9,235 nt of DNA from CAZBWE01 sp964440735 (GTDB lineage: Bacteria; Planctomycetota; Phycisphaerae; Sedimentisphaerales; Anaerobacaceae): the NCBI GenBank assembly GCA_964440735.1, contig CAYTTK010000106.1, forward strand, positions 1 to 9,235. The letters run 5' to 3'. The position numbers were made by a program, and so were the translations under genes. The notes under the pieces are model-generated. The model searched no databases. It had not been told where the DNA came from and saw only the letters and a list, made by a program, of their open reading frames with translations. Positions 1-6,247 of the stretch are shown here, one piece after another. How positions within the stretch are numbered: the first letter of the stretch is position 1; each line of letters opens with the position of its first letter.

Positions 1-95
1 ACCTGATTGCGAAGGCGAATTAAGGCGTTGTAAACACCGATTACAAAAATAATCAGCAGAACAAGAACGGCAACAACAATAATCAGTGCTATCAT
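1..95 (-). CDS. lemA: LemA family protein, N-terminal fragment (runs off left edge)
   Basis: Only the first 31 codons are present. They begin with ATG at 95-93 and encode a short N-terminus that is almost entirely a hydrophobic helix (residues 2-22), followed by the signature VYNALIRLRNQ. LemA proteins start with one membrane helix followed by a Y-N-x-L-(I/V)-x-L-(R/K)-N segment that opens a helical-bundle domain, so the match is specific although short. The start is fixed by a perfect AAAGGAG at 103-109 on the minus strand with 7-nt spacing. It lies 54 nt downstream of a 36-aa membrane protein on the same strand, which is probably in the same transcript. The molecular role of LemA is not firmly established. 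The call would be wrong only if the part outside the window diverges from the family. Confidence 0.75.
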   Translation of the reverse strand, partial: MIALIIVVAVLVLLIIFVIGVYNALIRLRNQ

Positions 96-102
96 AGTTC
101 CT

Positions 103-109
103 CTCCTTT
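103..109 (-). promoter_or_regulatory. Shine-Dalgarno site of lemA
   Basis: AAAGGAG on the minus strand, 7 nt before the ATG at 95. It fixes the lemA start. The same heptamer recurs before the genes starting at 260, 5825, 8743 and 8911. Confidence 0.8.
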
Positions 110-149
110 ATATTAAATATGCTTTATTGTTTTCCTGCTCGTATTTGTA

Positions 150-260
150 TTATCCTCGTTTTTTAAGGATAATTACCGCTATAATCGCAACGACAGCGAC
201 AATCAGCGATATTATAGTCCACGTAGAGAGAGCAACGATTGGTGATACTATGGTCATCAT
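150..260 (-). CDS. 36-aa single-pass membrane protein (unrecognised)
   Basis: This small gene has an ATG at 260-258, a TAA stop at 152-150 and a perfect AAAGGAG at 268-274 with 7-nt spacing. The product begins MMTIVSPIVALSTW, continues with one long hydrophobic helix (about residues 14-32, rich in Ile, Val and Ala) and ends KKRG, a basic tail that suggests N-out/C-in topology under the positive-inside rule. I do not recognise a family. It sits between the zinc-ribbon gene and lemA on the same strand, 54 nt before lemA. That suggests a small membrane partner or co-expressed subunit; this is inference from position. The second codon is also ATG, so the start could be one codon later. Strong ribosome-site evidence and clean topology argue that it is real despite its size. 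Confidence 0.65.
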   Translation of the reverse strand: MMTIVSPIVALSTWTIISLIVAVVAIIAVIILKKRG

Positions 261-375
261 TATTTTTCTCCTTTCGTTAAATTGTGCCTTGTTGAATTTG
301 CACTTTACTTATTTTCTTCTTGAGCGGCCGGACCTATTTTTTCCACTTATTTTAACGTCTAACAAAATGAACCAG

Positions 376-443
376 TGTCATTCCTGCGGAAGCAGGAATC
401 CAATAAATAATGATATGGATTCTGTGTCAAGCACGGGATGACA
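376..443. repeat. Paired palindromic dispersed repeat (dRS3-like units, inverted)
   Basis: Two hairpin units face each other. Unit A (376-402) holds ATTCCTGCGGAAGCAGGAAT, an 8-bp stem with a 4-nt loop. Unit B (416-443) is a weaker hairpin, CTGTGTCAAGCACGG with a T-G wobble, bounded by TGGATTC and GGGATGACA. The whole block begins TGTCATTCC and ends GGGATGACA, which are inverted copies matching at 8 of 9 positions. Unit A matches the element at 5301-5327 in inverted orientation at 24 of 27 positions. Palindromes of the form ATTCCC-N8-GGGAAT are known as dRS3 in Neisseria, and similar sequences occur dispersed in many genomes. Here the block lies between the zinc-ribbon gene and the 36-aa gene, so it may affect mRNA processing or termination within that transcript. 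Confidence 0.7.
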
Positions 444-475
444 ACGATAAAATACTTCTTTTTTGTTAAAAGCTT

Positions 476-874
476 TCAATTTTGCAGAGCGTGACCGAAC
501 ATATCAGCCAGTAATTTTTGAATCTTATTATCTTTGTCAAGCTCTGCTCTATCCACGATATCCTGCAATTCCCCTTTATCGAACCACAGCCCATCGCCTT
601 TTTGGCACTTGTCTATAAGCAGTGCCGGTTCAGAGGAGCCGACGATGATTTTCAACATTTTTTTGTCGCAGATAGGGCATTTTCTTGGTTTTTCAGGAGA
701 TTTGTCGTTGATTTTGAACGAATCGAGCAGTTTTTTGGCCTTTTCCCGTTCACCGAGTAGTAGTTCCATTTCGCCTGCATCAAGCCAGATACCGCCACAA
801 TCGGTGCAATAATCGATTTCAACGTCTGTAATCTCAAGGGTAATCATCGCATTTTTGCAAACCGGACAATCCAT
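476..874 (-). CDS. Twin zf-TFIIB (zinc-ribbon) domain protein
   Basis: A 132-aa soluble protein with two copies of the zf-TFIIB-type zinc ribbon. Copy 1 (about residues 1-45) has MDCPVCKNAM, then YCTDCGGIWLDAGEME. Copy 2 (about 65-110) has RKCPICDKKM, then IDKCQKGDGLWFDKGELQ. In copy 2 the second knuckle reads CQKGDG instead of CxxCGG, so its fourth zinc ligand is missing and that site may be degenerate. A charged linker rich in Lys separates the copies. Family members are small zinc proteins of unknown function. It is the first gene of a minus-strand group leading to the 36-aa membrane protein and lemA. A sigma70-type promoter at 909-937 lies just upstream, but no Shine-Dalgarno site is visible before the ATG, so initiation may be weak or rely on the AT-rich leader. 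Confidence 0.85.
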   Translation of the reverse strand: MDCPVCKNAMITLEITDVEIDYCTDCGGIWLDAGEMELLLGEREKAKKLLDSFKINDKSPEKPRKCPICDKKMLKIIVGSSEPALLIDKCQKGDGLWFDKGELQDIVDRAELDKDNKIQKLLADMFGHALQN

Positions 875-908
875 AAACTATCTATTTATAAAAACTCGAT
901 TTTGGGGC

Positions 909-937
909 ATATTACAATCATTACTTTCTAATGTCAA
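909..937 (-). promoter_or_regulatory. Sigma70-type promoter for the zf-TFIIB gene
   Basis: On the minus strand a consensus -35 TTGACA (937-932) is followed by exactly 17 nt and TAATAT (914-909), a 4-of-6 match to the -10 consensus. Transcription would start near 902, giving a leader of about 28 nt before the ATG at 874. Confidence 0.65.
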
Positions 938-1101
938 GAAAAGCTTTTTGCCGATTTCACAGTTAGATGGTTAGCCAGATTGATATGTTACCATTTCACC
1001 GTTTGAAGAAGTGCAAAATATTTCTTGACGCAGGTAACATAATTGATTATTGATTGCTGATAAAGGGTTACTGAAAACTGTAAAATTAAGGGCATTGTAA
1101 T

Positions 1102-1920
1102 ATGATAATTGACTGTCATACCCATATAAATTATACCTGTGATGACGATGTCGGGACATCTGAACATCTGGAGGCAGTGCAGACAGTGGATGCCTGCGTA
1201 GTGTTGGCTACCCCGGAAGGACCAAGCGAACAGGTCAATAAGAAACTATCCGAGTATATAAACAAACATAAAGAAAAAATGGTTGGTTTCGCTGTTGTAG
1301 AGCCCACCAAGGATAATATCAGTATAAAAAATTTGACCGCCATTAAAGAAAAACTCGGACTTGAGGGTGTGGTTTTATACTGCTGTCGCTGTGGTTTTCA
1401 CCCTTCGCACAGCAGGGCAATGCGCTTTTACGAATCGGCACAACAGCTCGGCCTGCCTGTCTTCTTCCACAACGGTGGCACTTTACAGCCGGACGCCATT
1501 CTGGATTACGCCCAGCCATACCTTTTGGATGAGGTCGCCAGAACGTTTCCAGGGTTGAAAATTATAATCGGGACTATGGGTCTGCCTTTCGTTGAGCAGA
1601 CATTGTCGATGGTGGCCAAACACAAAAACGTGTATGCAGATTTGACAATAAGGCCAGGCAACGTCTGGCAGACTTACAATATCGTGGTTGCAGGGCATGA
1701 GCGCGGCGTGATGGGTAAACTATTGTTCGGCAGCGGCTTTCCATCCGGCAGCGCAGGCGAGTGTATAGAGACGCTGCTCGGCCTTAATATGCTTTTAGCT
1801 GACACCAATCTTCCAACGGTTCCACGTGGTAACATTCGAAGTATTATTGAACGTGATACGCTGGAGTTGCTTGGGATTAAGAAGAACTTACCGCAGTATT
1901 CCTTAAAGGATGATGATTAG
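1102..1920 (+). CDS. Amidohydrolase-fold (Amidohydro_2-like) protein, probably degenerate
   Basis: A 272-aa TIM-barrel metal-dependent hydrolase relative. The N-terminal metal motif is intact (D4-C-H6-T-H8), and the mid-barrel histidine is present in VFFHNGG (H123). Two other expected sites are altered. The strand normally reading A/G-H-x-G is IIIGTMG, with Thr158 where a metal-binding His is usual. The C-terminal GSDFP-type motif that supplies the catalytic Asp reads GSGFP, with Gly212. It therefore may not be a normal hydrolase; a binding or regulatory role, or altered chemistry, is possible. The central CCRCGFHPSHSR stretch (94-105) is rich in Cys and His and could hold a metal differently. 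ATG at 1102 follows a weak AAGGG. The stop is 2 nt before the transporter start, so the two are almost certainly co-translated and may share a substrate. The substrate is unknown. Confidence 0.75.
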   Translation: MIIDCHTHINYTCDDDVGTSEHLEAVQTVDACVVLATPEGPSEQVNKKLSEYINKHKEKMVGFAVVEPTKDNISIKNLTAIKEKLGLEGVVLYCCRCGFHPSHSRAMRFYESAQQLGLPVFFHNGGTLQPDAILDYAQPYLLDEVARTFPGLKIIIGTMGLPFVEQTLSMVAKHKNVYADLTIRPGNVWQTYNIVVAGHERGVMGKLLFGSGFPSGSAGECIETLLGLNMLLADTNLPTVPRGNIRSIIERDTLELLGIKKNLPQYSLKDDD

Positions 1921-1922
1921 TA

Positions 1923-4022
1923 ATGCCTGAGCTTTTGGAAGAGCGAAGGGAAAGCTGGGGAACACGCGGCGGATTTATCCTTGCAGCGGTTGGTTCAGCG
2001 GTAGGTTTAGGTAATCTGTGGGGATTTCCATATAAACTTTACAGCTATGGGGGTGGTGCATTCCTGATTCCGTATATAATCGCCTTATTTTTGGTTGGTA
2101 TTCCTTTGATGATTCTTGAGTTCAGCCTGGGCCATTATACTCAACAGGCAGCACCGAATGCATTTAAGCAGGCACACAGGCGCTTTGAGTTAGTTGGCTG
2201 GTGGGGAACCCTTATGGGCTTTGTCGTCATCACCTACTACACTGTGCTTCTGGCGTATTGCTTCAGCTATTTGTGGTACAGTATTGTTGGGATATTCAAC
2301 GGTGGGCAGTTGCCGTGGGCCGGTGAGGGACTTGAAGGAGTAGCAAACGCGAAAAATTTCTTTTTTCAGGAGTATCTAAACTATCAAGAAGGACCTAAAC
2401 TTGGTCCTATCCAGTGGAAGATAGTCTGGCCACTGTTTCTCACCTGGGTGGCGATGTACTTTTGCATCTTTAGAGGTGTGCGGCTGGTCGGTAAAATCGT
2501 GTGGCTGACTGTGCCTCTACCATGGTTAATGCTGCTCATACTGGCTGTGCGCGGCCTGACACTTGAAGGTAGTATGCAGGGGCTGGCTTATTACCTCGAC
2601 CCGGTCTGGTCTGAGTTGGCTAAACCTGTTACCTGGCGCTGTGCGTTTGGACAGGTATTCTTTTCTCTAAGCCTTGCCTGGGGTGTAATGATTACATATG
2701 CCAGCTTTTTGCACAGGAAAAGTGACATTAATAATAACGCCGCCATTGTCAGTCTTGCGGATTTTGCCACCAGTTTTGTTGCGGGATTAGCGGTCTTTGC
2801 CACCTTAGGTGGAATGGCTTTCATAACCCAGCAGGCAGGATATCCCGTATCGGTTGAAAAGGTGGCTGAACAGGGCCCTTCGCTTGCCTTCGTAGCATTC
2901 CCCTATACCTTAGCGCAGTTGCCATATTCGGCGTGGTTTAGCTTTGTTTTCTTTTTTGCACTTGTGATGTTGGGGATTGACTCGGCATTTTCGATTACCG
3001 AAGCTGTTTTGGCGAGTATCGTTGATAAAACGGGGTGGCGAAGGGATATTGTCCTGCCGGGCATTAGTATTGTTGGTTTGTTTTTTGGACTGTTCTTCAT
3101 CACAAAAGGGGGGTTAAACTGGCTCTGGACTATTGACGGCTTTGCAAACGGGACCTGGGGTATTGCGTTTATGGGCCTATTGGAATGTCTTGTTTTGGGC
3201 TGGCTCTGGCGGATTGGAATGTTAAGACGTCACGCAAACAGCCGAAGCGACTGGAATCTCGGAAGATGGTGGGATTATCTGATTCGGATAGTAATCCCCG
3301 TATTGCTTGGCACACTTTTCTTCTGGCAGCTATTTGACGATTTGACCGCCGAGGGTGGTTTCTTAAGGACCCCAGAAGGCACGTGGATACTGCCAAACTG
3401 TATTGGACTCGGTGTTATAGCGATGGTACCTGTTGTTGCTGTTATTTTCACACTGGCCAAAGGTCGTCAGGATATTCAGGCGTCGCCGCATAAAGAGCAG
3501 AATCTGGAAACCAGAGCCAGATTTAGCGGCTTAATATTGCTTTTACTGTCATTGATTCCGGCAGCAGGTTTACTGTTTATTATTCTTAACAGCTCGATAC
3601 AGGAGGCGGCAGAAAATGCGCCCGGCAGTCCGCTTCTATGGTCGTTTTTAGCAGGTTGTTTTATTCTGATACTGCTCAGTAATTACATTGTGGATAAGTA
3701 TAATACCGTTAGCAGTCAGGTGAGCTGGTTTGCGAGATGGGCGGGGATAGTGGCAACGATGGATGTAAGTGCAACTGTCGCGATGCTCCTGATTGGCATA
3801 ACTCAAAATCTGACAACAGAGCAGGTACAGGCACCGGTTCACCATGAGTTAACAGGTGTTTCTTATATAATCCTTGCTGTGGTATTTCTGATTATCGTAG
3901 GTGGTTTGGGATGGTGTTTTTATCGAGCGATTGCAGCAGTGATGACCAGGGCCGACGAGGAACAGCTTCCTGACGAAGTTGGTGACGAACAAAAAGAAGC
4001 AACCGAAAGAAGCAACGGATAG
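1923..4022 (+). CDS. Sodium-dependent transporter, SNF/NSS (SLC6) family, with long C-terminal membrane extension
   Basis: A 699-aa inner-membrane symporter of the LeuT fold that would move an amino acid or related solute with Na+. TM1 carries the hallmark GSAVGLGNLWGFP (24-36, Na+-site Asn31) followed by GGGAF. TM6 carries FFSLSLAWGVMITYASF (246-262). TM7 reads LADFATSFVAG, with Asp280 near the LeuT N286 position and Ser284 where chloride-dependent members have the chloride Ser. TM8 has GIDSAFS (Asp353, Ser354) at the Na2 site. The LeuT gate Arg30 position is Gly34. Typical bacterial members are about 450-515 aa; here TM12 is followed by about 190 residues with four further hydrophobic segments, ending in an acidic tail. 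The start is the ATG 2 nt after the amidohydrolase stop; the nearest AAAGG lies inside that gene, so coupling is likely. The substrate cannot be read from the sequence. Confidence 0.93.
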   Translation: MPELLEERRESWGTRGGFILAAVGSAVGLGNLWGFPYKLYSYGGGAFLIPYIIALFLVGIPLMILEFSLGHYTQQAAPNAFKQAHRRFELVGWWGTLMGFVVITYYTVLLAYCFSYLWYSIVGIFNGGQLPWAGEGLEGVANAKNFFFQEYLNYQEGPKLGPIQWKIVWPLFLTWVAMYFCIFRGVRLVGKIVWLTVPLPWLMLLILAVRGLTLEGSMQGLAYYLDPVWSELAKPVTWRCAFGQVFFSLSLAWGVMITYASFLHRKSDINNNAAIVSLADFATSFVAGLAVFATLGGMAFITQQAGYPVSVEKVAEQGPSLAFVAFPYTLAQLPYSAWFSFVFFFALVMLGIDSAFSITEAVLASIVDKTGWRRDIVLPGISIVGLFFGLFFITKGGLNWLWTIDGFANGTWGIAFMGLLECLVLGWLWRIGMLRRHANSRSDWNLGRWWDYLIRIVIPVLLGTLFFWQLFDDLTAEGGFLRTPEGTWILPNCIGLGVIAMVPVVAVIFTLAKGRQDIQASPHKEQNLETRARFSGLILLLLSLIPAAGLLFIILNSSIQEAAENAPGSPLLWSFLAGCFILILLSNYIVDKYNTVSSQVSWFARWAGIVATMDVSATVAMLLIGITQNLTTEQVQAPVHHELTGVSYIILAVVFLIIVGGLGWCFYRAIAAVMTRADEEQLPDEVGDEQKEATERSNG

Positions 4023-4086
4023 TAATAGGGTCTCGCTTCGTCAAGATTTATTGAATGTAGGCAGATAATGGTGAAGGTTTTGCTCA

Positions 4087-4905
4087 ATGAAAAAAGCAAA
4101 TCTCATAAAAATTATAATATCAATCATTGCGCTTATATGTAATGTCGTGCTATTTTGCTTGTTTATCTATCAGGTATTAGGAGACCTGCCTACAGGTTCC
4201 AAAATTTATATAGCTGTGGTTTTTGGGCTTTTTCTCATCCTAAATGTGGTTGTTATTACATTGGCACTCAGGACTTACAAAAGCATTTCAATCCAGACCT
4301 CTTTATCCACTAAGGGCTCGAAAGTTCAGTTGATAGGATTGGCCATAGTCATACTGGCCTGTGTTGGTCTTGGCTTTTGGTTCGGCTTTCGCTCTCACAA
4401 TCCAATTGAAAGCTGGAAATGGCAGCGGGCTAAACAAGTTAAAGTTGAAAAGTTCATTGGTAAAAAGGCCTCTGATTTCGTCACACAAACACTGGATGGC
4501 ACCGAATGGAGATTACAAGACCACCGCGGAAAAGTAGTTCTGATTGATTTTTGGGCAACTTGGTGTGGGCCCTGCGTTAGTTCTATGCCGAAGACGAAAG
4601 AGATTTATGAGAAATATAAATCACGTGATGATTTCGCGATGGTCGGTATCTCTTTGGACCGAGATAAACAAGTACTTGTGGAATTCTGCCAAAAGGAGGG
4701 AATTGCCTGGACGCAGCTATTCGAGGAGAATAAAAACTGGGAAAACAGCGTTGCAAGAGTTTACGAAATCCGCGGAATACCGTCTGTCTGGATAATAGAT
4801 AAAGAAGGAAATGTCGTTGGGATGGACATTCATAGTTCTCGGATTGAGGAAATCGAGAGAATCATCGAAGAATCTCTAAGTAAAGAGCAGATTAAATCTG
4901 ATTGA
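4087..4905 (+). CDS. Membrane-anchored TlpA-like thioredoxin
   Basis: A 272-aa protein with three N-terminal transmembrane helices (about 5-31, 39-59, 80-100) and a C-terminal AhpC-TSA/TlpA-type thioredoxin domain (about 125-265). The redox site is WCGPC (W159, C160, C163), preceded by the VVLIDFWAT strand and followed by the cis-proline loop RGIPS (P232). Lysine-rich segments at the N-terminus and between TM2 and TM3 predict N-in topology and an extracytoplasmic thioredoxin domain. Such domains reduce or exchange disulfides of exported proteins, for example in cytochrome c maturation, but no partner genes are present here. It lies 64 nt after the transporter on the same strand, with GAAGG about 10 nt before the ATG. 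An ATG at 4068 is out of frame and was rejected. It could be in the transporter operon or separately transcribed. Confidence 0.88.
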   Translation: MKKANLIKIIISIIALICNVVLFCLFIYQVLGDLPTGSKIYIAVVFGLFLILNVVVITLALRTYKSISIQTSLSTKGSKVQLIGLAIVILACVGLGFWFGFRSHNPIESWKWQRAKQVKVEKFIGKKASDFVTQTLDGTEWRLQDHRGKVVLIDFWATWCGPCVSSMPKTKEIYEKYKSRDDFAMVGISLDRDKQVLVEFCQKEGIAWTQLFEENKNWENSVARVYEIRGIPSVWIIDKEGNVVGMDIHSSRIEEIERIIEESLSKEQIKSD

Positions 4906-4973
4906 TAGCTTAAATCCGACGAACTGCTGAATTTCACACAGTTGAACTATTCCAATCCAAACCTTCCAGCCCA

Positions 4974-5243
4974 CTATTTAGGTTTGAATCCTTTGACTTT
5001 ATTGCCGGTGTATTTGGCACAGGCCTTTTCCAAATCCACATCGCTTATGTTTGCCAGCGTGCAAAGCCAGGCAAGCACATCAGCAAATTCTTCCTCTTTA
5101 TTTTTGTCATCCTTTGATGCAAGGGCTGTAGCAAGCTCACCGACTTCTTCAATAAACCACATAAATGTGGCGGGGACGCCTCTTTGCTCGTCTCGCTTCT
5201 TGTATTTTTGGGAAATTATCTGTTGAAATTCGCTAATATTCAT
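4974..5243 (-). CDS. MazG-like nucleotide pyrophosphohydrolase (single domain)
   Basis: An 89-aa all-alpha NTP pyrophosphatase of the MazG/dUTPase-like superfamily. The Mg2+-binding signature EExxE(n)ExxD is complete: E32-E33-V-G-E36 on the first helix and E52-F-A-D55 on the second, followed by VLAWLCTLANISDVDLEKA. One-domain members usually dimerise or tetramerise and cleave canonical or damaged NTPs to NMP plus pyrophosphate, a housecleaning role; the substrate cannot be told from the sequence. The C-terminus is a short basic tail. It is convergent with the thioredoxin gene (68 nt between stops). No Shine-Dalgarno site precedes the ATG at 5243. A TATTAT box lies only 12 nt upstream (5255-5260, minus), so the mRNA may be nearly leaderless. 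The 98-bp inverted-repeat element at 5261-5358 lies directly upstream. Confidence 0.85.
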   Translation of the reverse strand: MNISEFQQIISQKYKKRDEQRGVPATFMWFIEEVGELATALASKDDKNKEEEFADVLAWLCTLANISDVDLEKACAKYTGNKVKGFKPK

Positions 5244-5260
5244 TTGTTAACTACATAATA

Positions 5261-5358
<98 letters not shown>

Positions 5359-5426
5359 GAATCATAAGCGCACAAGCCGTAAGCGTTTCTTTATTCTTAT
5401 ATCCTTACGCTTTTGTGGTTTGCTTT

Positions 5427-5825
5427 TTATTCTTTGATTAATTCCGAAAGTTTCGTTTTCTCGAAAACACTCTTTGCCTCGGTGATTGCTTTTGTGTAGG
5501 CCTTCTCAGCCCGAACGCTGGTTTTTTCTCCATGTGCCTGCTCTGCGAGGTTGAGTTGATTGATAATAGGTCCATCAACGGCTTCGACAATCTGGAGCAT
5601 TGTAATTTTTCTCGGCGGTCTGGCAAGAGAAAAACCGCCGCGTGGTCCTCTTTTACTACGCAAAACATTTGCTCTGACTAACTGCTGGAGTATCTTGAGC
5701 AGATATTCCAGAGGTATATCATATTTTTTAGATATGTCCTGGGACAAAATAATCTTCTGTTCTTGATGCTGTGCTATATAGCCGACCGCTAAAAGTGCAT
5801 ATCCTGTGGATCTACTTATTTTCAC
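5427..5825 (-). CDS. Rrf2 family transcriptional regulator, cysteine-free
   Basis: A 132-aa DNA-binding protein. The N-terminus MKISRSTGYALLAVGYIAQH starts the Rrf2 winged-helix domain. The recognition region DISKKYDIPLEYLLKILQQLVRAN follows (about 29-53), and the wing carries RGPRGGFSLARPPRKIT (59-75), which is the family signature. It then enters the dimerisation helix (LQIVEAVDGP). Classic members (IscR, NsrR, RsrR) bind an Fe-S cluster with cysteines at about 90-110; this protein has no cysteine at all, so it cannot use that ligand set and may sense something else or act constitutively. The C-terminus is lysine- and glutamate-rich. The start is GTG at 5825-5823, supported by a perfect AAAGGAG at 5832-5838 with 6-nt spacing. 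It is divergent from the STAS operon, so both may be controlled from the shared 422-bp region. Confidence 0.88.
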   Translation of the reverse strand: MKISRSTGYALLAVGYIAQHQEQKIILSQDISKKYDIPLEYLLKILQQLVRANVLRSKRGPRGGFSLARPPRKITMLQIVEAVDGPIINQLNLAEQAHGEKTSVRAEKAYTKAITEAKSVFEKTKLSELIKE

Positions 5826-5831
5826 TTTAAA

Positions 5832-5838
5832 CTCCTTT
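5832..5838 (-). promoter_or_regulatory. Shine-Dalgarno site that fixes the GTG start of the Rrf2 gene
   Basis: AAAGGAG on the minus strand, 6 nt before GTG at 5825. No ATG lies at this end of the frame, so this site decides the start. Confidence 0.75.
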
Positions 5839-5874
5839 CAGTCTCGGCAAGGGCGAGCCTTGACGGGCAAAAAA

Positions 5875-5890
5875 TGTCAAAATTGTTACA
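5875..5890. promoter_or_regulatory. Candidate operator dyad upstream of the Rrf2 gene
   Basis: TGTCAAAATTGTTACA is an imperfect palindrome, 6 of 8 positions complementary, and contains TTGTTACAA-type symmetry at its right end. It lies 50 nt before the Rrf2 start, where an autoregulatory site would be expected. It matches no specific Rrf2-family consensus that I know. Confidence 0.25.
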
Positions 5891-6185
5891 AGTGTTATTT
5901 AATGCAATATGAGGGGACACACCTCAAAAAAGGCAAACGAATGACTCTATCATCAAATTATGTGCTTCTCGATACTCATTGATAGTATAACCAGTCACCC
6001 CATTACTCTATTAACTTTATTGAGCCTAATTATGCCTATTATAATTATGTACATCAGTATTGCAAGGTTTTTTATCTTCGAAATACATAAAAACTGAAAA
6101 ATTACGCTGGATTTTGCCGAATTGTAAAAATGCCTTAAGAAAATAAAAAAGAGCTCGCAAATTTTTTCACAGGTTCGCAAAAAGC

Positions 6186-6214
6186 TTGACACACGAAGTA
6201 TTCTAACATAGGAT
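6186..6214 (+). promoter_or_regulatory. Sigma70-type promoter of the STAS/ATPase operon
   Basis: Consensus -35 TTGACA (6186-6191), 17-nt spacer and -10 TAGGAT (6209-6214, 4 of 6). Transcription would begin near 6221, giving a leader of about 27 nt that contains AAGGAG (6236-6241), 6 nt before the ATG at 6248. Confidence 0.65.
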
Positions 6215-6247
6215 TTTGCTGAATTTTATTTTTCTAAGGAGATTATC

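Larger units (their letters stand above)
5826..6247. other. 422-bp AT-rich divergent control region
   Basis: This non-coding stretch separates the Rrf2 gene (leftward) from the STAS operon (rightward). It contains, in order, a small hairpin CAAGG-5-CCTTG in the Rrf2 leader (5848-5862), an imperfect 16-bp dyad (5875-5890), a hairpin TGAGG-7-CCTCA (5910-5926), two direct TAATTATG copies (6027-6034 and 6042-6049), a 17-bp imperfect direct repeat (6109-6125 and 6211-6227), paired TCGCAAA motifs (6155 and 6175) and the STAS promoter (6186-6214). A 65-codon minus-strand frame at 5995-6192 has low-complexity AT-driven composition and is not called a gene. No convincing promoter for the Rrf2 gene was found. 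Confidence 0.6.

Noticed and set aside
127..441. 104-codon plus-strand open frame
   Set aside because: It runs antisense across the 36-aa gene and through the palindromic repeat, has no ribosome site, and its product has no family features.
1025..1053. TTGACG with a 17-nt spacer before the amidohydrolase gene
   Set aside because: The -10 position reads TATTGA, only 3 of 6, so it was not listed as a promoter although it remains possible.
4068..4086. Alternative upstream ATG for the thioredoxin gene
   Set aside because: It is 19 nt before the chosen start and therefore out of frame.
4906..4990. Weak inverted repeats between the thioredoxin and mazG stops (AACTG/CAGTT, CAAACC/GGTTTG)
   Set aside because: Stems of 5-6 bp with long loops and no U tract are too weak to call a terminator.
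5995..6192. 65-codon minus-strand frame in the divergent control region
   Set aside because: Its Ile/Phe/Ser-rich product follows from AT-rich composition, it has no ribosome site, and it overlaps the STAS promoter.
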